This document shows positions 17,781 through 25,244 of a stretch of DNA of 64,000 nucleotides, in pieces. Positions within the stretch are counted from its first letter, which is position 1, and every line of letters starts with the position of its first letter. The position numbers and the translations under genes were made by a program. The DNA comes from Actinoplanes sp. L3-i22 (GTDB lineage Bacteria; Actinomycetota; Actinomycetes; Mycobacteriales; Micromonosporaceae), in contig NZ_AP024745.1 in assembly GCF_019704555.1 (NCBI RefSeq), positions 7,572,501-7,636,500 on the forward strand, given 5' to 3'. Below the pieces are notes generated by a model. It was not told the DNA's origin and searched no databases. It worked only from the letters and a program-made list of their open reading frames with translations.

Positions 17781-18922
17781 TATTTATCCTTTTTGAGTAC
17801 GCGGCGTCCGCTGGCCAGGAGCACGGCGTCCTCCTGGGGTGGGTGGACCCGGATGCAGAGCGCGTCGCGCAGGTGGCGTTCCAGGGGGTGGTGACGGGAG
17901 AGGCCGGGGTTGCCGAGGGCGGCGACCGCGGTCTGGGTCGCGGCGATCACCGAGCGGGCGATCGCGACCTTGATCGCGGACAGGTCCGGCTGGTCGCCGG
18001 CGGCCAGGCGCAGCAGCGCGCCGTGCAGCAGCGTCTCGGCCTGGGTGATCTGCAGCTCGATCTCGCCGGCGACCGACTGGATGCGCTCGGTCTCGGCGAT
18101 CGGGCGGCCCAGGGCGGTGGGCACCCGGCTGCGGGCGTAGTCGGCGAACGCGCCGCGGGCCGCCCGGGCCACCCCGAGGTAGAGCGCCGGGTGACCGAAG
18201 CTGCCCGGCCCGGTGGCGGCGGCCGGATCCCGGTAGACGCCGTCGGCGCCGCGCGGGATCTCGACGAACGCGTCGGCCGGCACGCGGACGTCCGCGTAGA
18301 CGACGTCGTGGGTGTTGGAGGCGCGCAGCCCGATGTGGTCCCAGGTGTCCACCCAGGTGATCCCGGCGCTCTCCCCCGGGACGATCACGTGCCCGACCCG
18401 GCCGTCGTCGGCGGTCGCCCACACCACGTGGTAGGCCAGGGCCGCGCCGCCGGTGGCGTAGGCCTTGTGGCCGTTGAGCAGCCAGCCGTCCCCGACCCGG
18501 GTGATCGTGGTTTTGGGCAGCCCGCCGCGGGCCGGGGCGCCGAGCTCGGGCTCGGCGCGGATCGCGTTGGCCAGCGCCGGGCCCTCCGCCGAGCGGCGCA
18601 GCAGGTCGTCGTAGTACCCGGCCGGCCAGGTGGGGTGGGTGGCCTGGGCGGTGTGGGTGTTGAGCAGGTTCGCGGCGAGCAGCCCGACCGAGGCGTCACC
18701 CTCGCCGATCGCGGTCAGGATCCGGGCCGTGTCCCTCGGGCCGAGCCCCGGGCCGCCGAACTGCGTGCCGACGGTCGCGGTGAGCAGGCCGGCCCGGTGC
18801 GCGGCCTCGAGCCCGGGCCACGGGATGTCGCCGGTGCGGTCGAACTCGGCGGCGTGCGCGGCGATCTCATCGGTGACCTTGGCCAGCGCGTCACGGGAGA
18901 GATCGGGGGCGGCGAACCTCAC
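17780..18922 (-). CDS. Acyl-CoA dehydrogenase-fold monooxygenase (SfnB/DszC-like)
   Basis: The 380-residue flavoprotein has the acyl-CoA dehydrogenase layout: an N-terminal helical domain (AAEFDRTGDIPWPGLEAAHRAGLL), a middle beta domain (GGLPKTTITRVGDGWLLNGHKAYATGG) and C-terminal helices. The conserved stretch HIGLRASNTHDVVYADVRVP resembles the SfnB/DszC branch, whose members oxidise organosulfur compounds rather than acyl-CoAs. The gene starts at GTG 18922, overlapping the LLM stop (GTGA). Neighbours (LLM monooxygenase, importer) favour a sulfur-scavenging or related oxidative role; this is inferred. Confidence 0.85.
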   Translation of the reverse strand: MRFAAPDLSRDALAKVTDEIAAHAAEFDRTGDIPWPGLEAAHRAGLLTATVGTQFGGPGLGPRDTARILTAIGEGDASVGLLAANLLNTHTAQATHPTWPAGYYDDLLRRSAEGPALANAIRAEPELGAPARGGLPKTTITRVGDGWLLNGHKAYATGGAALAYHVVWATADDGRVGHVIVPGESAGITWVDTWDHIGLRASNTHDVVYADVRVPADAFVEIPRGADGVYRDPAAATGPGSFGHPALYLGVARAARGAFADYARSRVPTALGRPIAETERIQSVAGEIELQITQAETLLHGALLRLAAGDQPDLSAIKVAIARSVIAATQTAVAALGNPGLSRHHPLERHLRDALCIRVHPPQEDAVLLASGRRVLKKDK

Positions 18923-20124
18923 GGCTGGCCGGCCGTGGCGAACTCGCGGTACTCGGCGCCGTAGTTGCCCAGGTGCTCGGCCTGCAGGCGGCCGCGCTGA
19001 CCGGTCGACTTGCGGTGCGCGAGCTCCTGGCGGACCAGCGGCAGGACCTGCTTGCCGTAGTCGGCGGCGTCGGCGAGCGTGTCGTAGCCGCGGATCGAGA
19101 CCAGCGACGCGCCCCGGTCGATGTAGTCCAGGATCGCGGCGGCGACCGTCTCCGGGGAGCCGACCAGCGCGGTGGAGGCGCCGGCCGCGTTGGTCACGGC
19201 CGCGGTCCGGGTCCACAACGCGCGGTCGTAGAGCTCCTTCTCGTTCGCGAAGGCCAGGGCCCGCTGGGAGCCGACGTTCTGCGGGTTGGTGCCGGCCAGC
19301 AATGGCCGTACCCTCGCGAAGTTTTTCTCGATCTTGGTGACGTAGTCGTGGGCCTTGGCCCAGGCGAGCTCGTCGGTGGCCGCGGTGATCGGGCGGAACG
19401 TGACCCAGATCCGGGGCAGCGTGGTCCGGCCGGCGTCCCGGGCGATGCCGTGCACCCGCTCGATCTCGCTACGCAGGTCGTCGAGCGGCTCGCCCCAGAA
19501 GCTGAAGATGTCGGCCTTCGCGCCGCCGACCGCGAACGCCTCGTCGGACTGCCCGCCGATGCTGATCGGAATCGGACCCGCGTACGGCGCGAAGCCCGGC
19601 CCGAACTCGTCGAACTTGTAGAACTCGCCCGCGTGGCTGAACGGCGCCGGCTCGGTCCACGAGCGGCGCAGCACGTCGATGTACTCCGAGGTGCGCGCGT
19701 ACCGCTGGTGCTTGGGCAGGTAGTCGCCCTGCCGGGCCTGCTCGGCGTCGCTGCCGCCGGAGATCAGGTGGACCACCGCGCGGCCCTGGGTGAGCTGGTC
19801 CAGGGTGGCCAGCTTCTGCGCGCCGACGGTCGGCGGCGTGGTGTTCGGGCGCAGCGCGACGATCGGCCGGATCCGCTCGGTGAGCTGGCCGACCGCGGCC
19901 GCGGTGACGAACGAGTCGGCGCTGTTCGAGCCGTAGGGCAGCAGCGTGTAGTCGTAGCCGGACTCCTCCAGCGTGGCCACGTACCGCTTGAAGAAGTCGA
20001 AGTCGATGCCGCGCGACGGGAGCGGGTTCAGCTCGGTCGACGGGTTCAGGTGGGTCAGGCTGATGAACTCGGCCTCGGGCGACGCGGTGGCGGGCAGGTC
20101 CGTACCGAAATCGGGGGTGCTCAT
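18919..20124 (-). CDS. LLM-class flavin-dependent monooxygenase (SsuD-like)
   Basis: The 401-residue protein is a full-length alkanesulfonate-monooxygenase-type LLM enzyme. Landmarks are GIDFDFFKRYVATLEESGYDYTLLPYGSNSADSF, IVALRPNTTPPTVGAQKLATLDQLTQGRAVVHLISGG (the RP..P.T..A and LD..S.GR motifs of SsuD) and HAGEFYKFDEFGPGF. It would use reduced FMN supplied by a separate reductase; none is encoded adjacent. The start at ATG 20124 overlaps the hydrolase stop (ATGA). Likely reaction is oxygenolytic C-S or C-N bond cleavage; exact substrate unknown. Confidence 0.88.
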   Translation of the reverse strand: MSTPDFGTDLPATASPEAEFISLTHLNPSTELNPLPSRGIDFDFFKRYVATLEESGYDYTLLPYGSNSADSFVTAAAVGQLTERIRPIVALRPNTTPPTVGAQKLATLDQLTQGRAVVHLISGGSDAEQARQGDYLPKHQRYARTSEYIDVLRRSWTEPAPFSHAGEFYKFDEFGPGFAPYAGPIPISIGGQSDEAFAVGGAKADIFSFWGEPLDDLRSEIERVHGIARDAGRTTLPRIWVTFRPITAATDELAWAKAHDYVTKIEKNFARVRPLLAGTNPQNVGSQRALAFANEKELYDRALWTRTAAVTNAAGASTALVGSPETVAAAILDYIDRGASLVSIRGYDTLADAADYGKQVLPLVRQELAHRKSTGQRGRLQAEHLGNYGAEYREFATAGQP

Positions 20125-20858
20125 GAGAAGGTCCTCTCCTTGGTCGCCAGGTCGTTGCCGGCCCGCAGCCGCTCCAGGAAGAGCACGACGGTGGCGGCAA
20201 CAGTGCGGTGGGTCTGGTCGTTGAGCACGTCGTGCGGTGCGCCGGCGATGCTGACGAGCTCGGCGCGGGGCACGGCGGCGTACCACCCGCGGATGCTGTC
20301 GAGAGGGCTGATCGGGTCGAGCCGGCCGTGCAGGCCCAGGACCGGGACGGTGATCTCGCCGGGGACGTCCGGGTCGAACCACCCGGCCGGCAGGTCGGTG
20401 AAGAGCTCACCGGGGCGGACCCCGGCGTCGCTGATCCGGCCGCGGTGGGTCGGACAGAGGCTGCGGGCGTCCAGCTCGCCCGCCCAGTCGAGGGTCACCG
20501 CGGCCGTCGGCGCGGCCGGCAGACCGGCCAGGATCAGCGCGGAGGCGCGGGGCAGGCGGTGGGTCGCGGCCAGGTGGGCGGCGTACGCGGCGCCGGCGTC
20601 CGAGCCCACCACGATCCGCGGCTTCTCCGGGTCGGCGGTCTTGAAGATGTCGGTGATCTGCTCGGCGGCCAGGTCCGGGTCGTCGCTGGGCGCCGTGATC
20701 GCGTGCACCCGGTACGCGTCGGCGGCCAGCCGCCGCCCGAAGCGCTCGTAGACCTGGGCGGACTCGCCGCGCCCGGGAAGCAGGACCAGCGTCCCGCGCA
20801 GCGGGATCGGGGTGGGTTCGGTCCAGGTGAGGACGGTGTCCTCGGAGGCGAGAGTCAT
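20121..20858 (-). CDS. Alpha/beta hydrolase with Asp in the nucleophile position
   Basis: The 245-residue protein has the alpha/beta hydrolase core. The nucleophile elbow reads V-G-S-D-A-G-A: Asp87 occupies the G-x-Nu-x-G position where esterases have Ser. The likely acid is Asp181 (LHGRLDPISP) and the base is His209 (GAPHDV). An Asp nucleophile is the mark of epoxide hydrolases and haloalkane dehalogenases. It is the first gene of the unit and the ATG at 20858 follows GGAAGG by about 10 nt. It may hydrolyse a product or substrate of the two flavin enzymes. The residue reading is direct; the function is inferred. Confidence 0.82.
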   Translation of the reverse strand: MTLASEDTVLTWTEPTPIPLRGTLVLLPGRGESAQVYERFGRRLAADAYRVHAITAPSDDPDLAAEQITDIFKTADPEKPRIVVGSDAGAAYAAHLAATHRLPRASALILAGLPAAPTAAVTLDWAGELDARSLCPTHRGRISDAGVRPGELFTDLPAGWFDPDVPGEITVPVLGLHGRLDPISPLDSIRGWYAAVPRAELVSIAGAPHDVLNDQTHRTVAATVVLFLERLRAGNDLATKERTFS

Positions 20859-20902
20859 GGGGCGCGGACCTTCCGTAGGCAAACCCTAGAACGCCCACCA
20901 AA

Positions 20903-20930
20903 CTAGTAGGTTTTAGTTTCGCCTGTCCAA
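20903..20930 (-). promoter_or_regulatory. Candidate sigma-70-type promoter of the nine-gene unit
   Basis: On the minus strand TTGGAC (20925-20930) is followed after 16 bp by TACTAG (20903-20908), in an unusually A/T-rich stretch. A transcript from here would have a 5' leader of about 35-40 nt before the hydrolase ATG. Nearby AAAC/GTTT half-sites could be regulator contacts. Confidence 0.45.
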
Positions 20931-20983
20931 CACCAATCCGCGATCGTTACGATCACGCCCGCTTATCGATCCCCGATGGACCG

Positions 20984-21823
20984 CTACGCCGCCGGGGCGA
21001 GGACTGCCTGCAGGCCTTCGCGGACGGCTTCGGCCAGGTGCGGGTCAGCGCCCGCGCGCACACGCAGGCTGACCGGGGCGGGGGTGACGGTGGGCAGGTC
21101 GGCGCGTTCGGTCAGGCCCTCCGGAGTGGAGGCCGCCGTGGCCATCAGGGCGACGCCGAGGCCGGCGCGGACCGCGTCGAAGACGCCGGCGACGTAGCCG
21201 CTGTCGCAGACGACGTAGGGGTCGCGGCCGTTTGCGGACAGCGCCGCGACCGCCCGCCGGCGCAGCACGCACGGCTCCTCGATCGCGACCAGCGGGACCG
21301 CCGGGCCGGCCGGGGCCTGCCAGGTCGACGCCGCGTACCAGGTGAGCGGCAGGGCGCCGATCGGCACGCCGTCCACCGACGACGCCTCGGCCAGGTGCAC
21401 GGCCAGGTCGAGCACGCCCCGGTCGACGGCCGCGTCCAGCCGGCGGGTCCGGTCGATCCGGAAGCGCACCTGGTGATCGGGGAGCGCCGCGGTGACCGCG
21501 GACAGGATCAGGTCGGCGGCGTGCTCGGTGGCGCCGACCGTGATCGTCGGGCGACCGGGACCGATCAGCCGGCGCAGCGCCTCGTCGTGCGCGGTCAGGA
21601 TCCGCCGGGCCTCGCCGAGCAGCGCCTGCCCCTCCGGCGTGAACACGGCCGCCCGGCCCTGGCGTTCGACGGCGGGCCGGCCGAGCACCTTCTCCAGCCG
21701 CCGCACGTGCTGGCTGACCGCGGACTGGCTGATCCGCAGGGTGGCCGCGGCCCGGTGGAAGCCGCCGCAGTCGGCCACCGCGACCAGGCTGCGCAGCGCG
21801 ACGATGTCCAGGATCTGCCCCAT
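20984..21823 (-). CDS. LysR-family transcriptional regulator
   Basis: The 279-residue protein starts LDIVALRSLVAVADCGGFHRAAATLRISQSAVSQHVRRLEKVLG, a standard LysR winged helix. The effector domain follows (ITVGATEHAADLILSAV ... VPIGALPLTWYA ... GYVAGVFDAVRAGLGVALM). LysR proteins usually act on the divergent promoter and on their own gene; here the divergent gene is the reductase-rhodanese fusion and a 14-bp palindrome lies between. The nine-gene unit begins 125 bp downstream of its stop on the same strand, so it is a second likely target. The effector is unknown; a sulfur-status metabolite is plausible. Confidence 0.9.
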   Translation of the reverse strand: MGQILDIVALRSLVAVADCGGFHRAAATLRISQSAVSQHVRRLEKVLGRPAVERQGRAAVFTPEGQALLGEARRILTAHDEALRRLIGPGRPTITVGATEHAADLILSAVTAALPDHQVRFRIDRTRRLDAAVDRGVLDLAVHLAEASSVDGVPIGALPLTWYAASTWQAPAGPAVPLVAIEEPCVLRRRAVAALSANGRDPYVVCDSGYVAGVFDAVRAGLGVALMATAASTPEGLTERADLPTVTPAPVSLRVRAGADPHLAEAVREGLQAVLAPAA

Positions 21824-21864
21824 GCGCCGGACGCTAGCAGCGCACCGATAAGCAAACGCGCTCG

Positions 21865-21878
21865 ATTCCGATCGGAAT
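21865..21878. promoter_or_regulatory. 14-bp perfect palindrome between divergent genes
   Basis: ATTCCGATCGGAAT is a perfect palindrome lying 41 bp upstream of the LysR start and 44 bp upstream of the fusion gene start. Its central position in a divergent LysR promoter region makes it the best candidate for the LysR binding site. Confidence 0.5.
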
Positions 21879-21922
21879 TCAGTGTTGGACAGAGGCGTCG
21901 GGCGGCATCCATGCTGACCTGC

Positions 21923-23806
21923 ATGACTTCGGCTTCAATTCCTACTGAAACTATCGGTGATATCGGCCACTCTTCTCGGTATGTGGTCATCGGCGCGGGC
22001 GCGGTCGGCGCCTCGATCGCCGCCGAGCTGCACCGGGCCGGAGTCGAGACGCTGCTGGTCGCCCGAGGCGCCCAACTCACCGCCCTGCGGACCGAAGGGC
22101 TTTCCTACGTACGGCCGGACGGCACGCACCAGCTGCGGATCCCGGTCGCGGCCGGCCCGGACGAGGTCGAGCTGACCGGGAACGACATCCTGCTGCTGGC
22201 CACCAAGAGCCAGGACACCGAGGCCGCGGTCCGCGCCTGGGCGTGGCGCCCGGTGAAGCGGGCCGACGGCGGCACCGGGGTGGCGGCCACCGATCTGCCG
22301 CTGGTCACCCTGCAGAACGGCCTGGCCAGCGAGCGGATCGCGCTGCGCTCGTTCGCGCAGGTGATCGGCGGGGTGGTCTGGATCCCGGCGACCTACGTGG
22401 TGCCGGGCGAGGTGGTCAACCACGCCGACCCGGTCCCGGCCGTGCTGTTCCTCGGCCGCTACCCGGACGCCGCCTCACCCGCAGCCTCACCCGTGGCCGA
22501 GCGGGTCGCCGGCGGGCTGCGACAGGGCGGCTTCGTCGTGCACGTGGTTCCGGACATCACCGCGCACAAGGCCGCCAAGCTGCTCGGGAACCTGGTCAAC
22601 ACGCTCGACGCGCTCTACCTGCCGAGCCCGCTGCGGGACCGCGCCGTCGAGGTGCTGCGCGCCGAGGCCCGGGCCGTCTACGCCGCCGCCGGGATCGTGC
22701 CGGCCACCCCGGACCAGCGGGGCTTCGGCGTCGCCGAGATCCCCACCCACCCGCGGGCCGGCAACTCGACCCGGCAGAGCCTGACCCGCGCGGCCGTGCC
22801 CGAGACCGACTACCTGGACGGGGAGATCGTGCTGCTCGGGCGCCTGCACGGGGTGCCGGCCCCGGCCGCCGCGGCGATCCAGGCCCGCGTCCACCGCGCG
22901 ATCGCCGAGGGCACGCCGGCCGGGTCGCTCGACGACACCGACCTGGCCGTCATTTTCGGACAGCCCGCCGAGCGGCCCGCCGTGCTGATCTCCGCCGAGG
23001 ACGTCTACCGGCAGGCCGCCGAGCCGAACCCGCCGGTACTGCTCGACGTGCGGTGGGCACTCGGCGACCCGGACGGCGAGCAGCACTACCACGACGGGCA
23101 CCTGCCCGGCGCCGTCTACGTGGACCTGGACACCGAGCTGGCCGGGCCGCACGAGCCGCTCGCCGGGCGGCACCCGCTGCCGTCGCCGCGGCAGCTGCAG
23201 GCGGCCGCGCGGCGGTGGGGCATCAACGCGGGGACCACGGTCGTGGTCTACGACAACAGCGGTGGACTCGCCGCGGCCCGGGCCTGGTGGCTGTTGCGCT
23301 GGGGCGGGGTCGCCGACGTACGCCTGCTCGACGGCGGCCTGGCCGCGTGGCGTGCCGCCGGTTACGCCGAAGCCTCGGGATCGGCGCGGCCGCGGGCGGC
23401 CGGCGACGTCGTGCTCGACGGCGGCCACCTGCCGGTGCTGACCGCCGACGAGGCGGCCGCCCTGCCCCGGACCGGGACGCTGCTGGACGCGCGGGCCGGC
23501 GAACGCTACCGCGGCGAGGTCGAGCCGATCGACCCACGGGCCGGGCACATTCCCGGGGCGGTCAGCAGGCCGACCGGGGAGAACCTGCAATCCGGGATCC
23601 CTTACTTCAAGACCGCCGACGAGCTGCGGGAACGGTTCGCGGACGTGCGCGGGACGGTCGGCGTCTACTGCGGATCCGGGGTGACCGCGGCGCATCAGAT
23701 CGCGGCGCTGGCCGTCGCGGGGATCGACGCGGCGCTCTACCCGGGGTCGTGGTCGGCCTGGTCGGCGGACCCGGCGCGGCCGGTGGCGACCGGGGACCGG
23801 CCGTGA
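21923..23806 (+). CDS. Ketopantoate reductase-like / double-rhodanese fusion protein
   Basis: The 627-residue protein joins two enzymes in one frame with no stop. Residues about 18-345 form an ApbA/PanE-like reductase: YVVIGAGAVGASIAAEL is the dinucleotide fold (GAGAVG at 24-29), with LLLATKSQDTE, TLQNGLASE and KLLGNLVNT following. Residues about 354-627 form a tandem rhodanese: the first module (LLDVRW..GHLPGAVYVDLD) lacks a Cys, the second (LLDARAGERYRG..GHIPGAV) carries Cys583 in YCGSGVTAAH, the SseA/TST-type loop. The start at 21923 is a guess among 21911, 21923 and a GTG further in. A GTG at 22982 could also start free rhodanese. It is coupled by GTGA to the next gene. Confidence 0.85.
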   Translation: MTSASIPTETIGDIGHSSRYVVIGAGAVGASIAAELHRAGVETLLVARGAQLTALRTEGLSYVRPDGTHQLRIPVAAGPDEVELTGNDILLLATKSQDTEAAVRAWAWRPVKRADGGTGVAATDLPLVTLQNGLASERIALRSFAQVIGGVVWIPATYVVPGEVVNHADPVPAVLFLGRYPDAASPAASPVAERVAGGLRQGGFVVHVVPDITAHKAAKLLGNLVNTLDALYLPSPLRDRAVEVLRAEARAVYAAAGIVPATPDQRGFGVAEIPTHPRAGNSTRQSLTRAAVPETDYLDGEIVLLGRLHGVPAPAAAAIQARVHRAIAEGTPAGSLDDTDLAVIFGQPAERPAVLISAEDVYRQAAEPNPPVLLDVRWALGDPDGEQHYHDGHLPGAVYVDLDTELAGPHEPLAGRHPLPSPRQLQAAARRWGINAGTTVVVYDNSGGLAAARAWWLLRWGGVADVRLLDGGLAAWRAAGYAEASGSARPRAAGDVVLDGGHLPVLTADEAAALPRTGTLLDARAGERYRGEVEPIDPRAGHIPGAVSRPTGENLQSGIPYFKTADELRERFADVRGTVGVYCGSGVTAAHQIAALAVAGIDAALYPGSWSAWSADPARPVATGDRP

Positions 23807-25125
23807 GCCTGGAGTGGCTGGCCCGGACCGGGGTGCCGTGGAGCGCCGCGCCCGACGTGGTCGCGGCACGGCGGCTGGACCGGTCCGGGTGGGAGCCGGA
23901 CGGGGCTCCGGCGGCGGTGGTCTTCCCGCGAGACGTGGAGGACGTGCAAGCCGTGTTGACGGGCGCGTTCCTCACCCGTACCCCGATAGTCCCGCGCGGA
24001 GCCGGAACCGCGCTGACCGGCGCAACCACCGCAGGGGCCGGCGAGGTCGTTCTCGACCTCGCCGGAATGAACCGGATCCTGGACATCCGCCCGGCTGACG
24101 GCGTCGCCGTCGTCGAACCCGGGGTGATCACCGCGGACCTGGACCGGGCCGCCGCCGAGCACGGGCTGCGCTACGCGCCGGACCCGGCCAGTCTGGAGAT
24201 CTCCACGATCGGCGGGAACATCGCGACCAACGCCGGCGGGTTGCGCTGCGCGAAGTACGGCGTGACCCGGGACGCGGTCCTCGGCCTGGACGTCGTGCTG
24301 GCCGGCGGCGAGCGGCTCTCGACCGGGCGCGCGACCCTCAAGGGCGTCGCCGGCTACGACCTGACCGGGCTCTTCGTCGGCTCGGAGGGCACGCTCGGGG
24401 TCATCGTCTCCGCGACGCTGCGGTTGCGGCCGCTGCCCGCCGCGACCTCGACGATCGCCGCCTACTACCCGGACATCGAGGCCGCCGCGGAGGCGTCGGT
24501 GGCGCTCGCGGAGGCCCGGATCCAGCCGGTCCTCGCGGAACTTCTCGATCAGGCGACGCTGGACGCGATCGATCCCGCGCTGCGGTCCTCCGGGTCGGCG
24601 CTGCTGATCGTGCAGCTCGACGGCGGTCCGGCGGAGGCGGCTGACGCCGCCTCGGTGCTGGGCAAGGGGGCGGTCTCGGTCCAGGTCTCTCAAGATCCAG
24701 AGCATTTGCTGTACGCCCGCAGGCAGGCCCTGCCGTCGATCGAGCGCCTCGGGCGGCCGTTGATCGAGGACATCGCCGTACCCCGGTCCAAGCTCGCCCT
24801 CGCCGTGCGCGAGATCGGCGCGATCGCGGCCCGGCACGACGTCCCGATCTGCACCCTGGCGCACGCCGGCGACGGCAACCTGCACCCGATCATCGTGGCC
24901 GGCTCCTACGGCTCCCCGATCCCGGAGGCGGCGTCGCGGGCGGCCGACGAGATCTTCGAACTGGCCCTCACCCTGGGCGGGACGGTGACCGGCGAACACG
25001 GCGTCGGCGTGCTCAAGCGGCAATGGCTGGCACGCGAGGCCGGGCCGTTCTCGCTCGGCCTGCAGCAGCAGATCAAGGCCGTCTTCGACCCGCACGGCAT
25101 CCTCAACCCGGGAAAGGCCCTGTAG
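23803..25125 (+). CDS. GlcD-type FAD-binding oxidase
   Basis: The 440-residue protein has a PCMH-type FAD domain (VVFPRDVEDVQAVL, VPRGAGTALTGATT, SLEISTIGGNIATNAGGLRCAKYG) and a C-terminal FAD-oxidase domain (HAGDGNLHPII, GGTVTGEHGVGVLKRQWL, FDPHGILNPGKAL). It matches glycolate oxidase GlcD and D-lactate dehydrogenase in length and motifs, so oxidation of a 2-hydroxy acid with electrons passed to the respiratory chain is likely. It starts at GTG 23803, overlapping the fusion gene stop, and may oxidise a hydroxy acid produced by the reductase domain or by the operon opposite. Confidence 0.88.
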   Translation: MSLEWLARTGVPWSAAPDVVAARRLDRSGWEPDGAPAAVVFPRDVEDVQAVLTGAFLTRTPIVPRGAGTALTGATTAGAGEVVLDLAGMNRILDIRPADGVAVVEPGVITADLDRAAAEHGLRYAPDPASLEISTIGGNIATNAGGLRCAKYGVTRDAVLGLDVVLAGGERLSTGRATLKGVAGYDLTGLFVGSEGTLGVIVSATLRLRPLPAATSTIAAYYPDIEAAAEASVALAEARIQPVLAELLDQATLDAIDPALRSSGSALLIVQLDGGPAEAADAASVLGKGAVSVQVSQDPEHLLYARRQALPSIERLGRPLIEDIAVPRSKLALAVREIGAIAARHDVPICTLAHAGDGNLHPIIVAGSYGSPIPEAASRAADEIFELALTLGGTVTGEHGVGVLKRQWLAREAGPFSLGLQQQIKAVFDPHGILNPGKAL

Positions 25126-25244
25126 CCCGGCGGCCGGTGCCGCGGGTCCGGTCGGGCCATCGGGGATTGATCCAACGGGTACGAACGGTGTCACGAACGC
25201 GACAGACCTCTGGTAACCGCCGAGGTCACGGACCACTTTGGGGC

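Noticed and set aside
21038-21922. N-terminal extension of the reductase-rhodanese frame
   Set aside because: The extension is antisense to the LysR gene and has no protein-like pattern; the reductase fold starts only after 21970.
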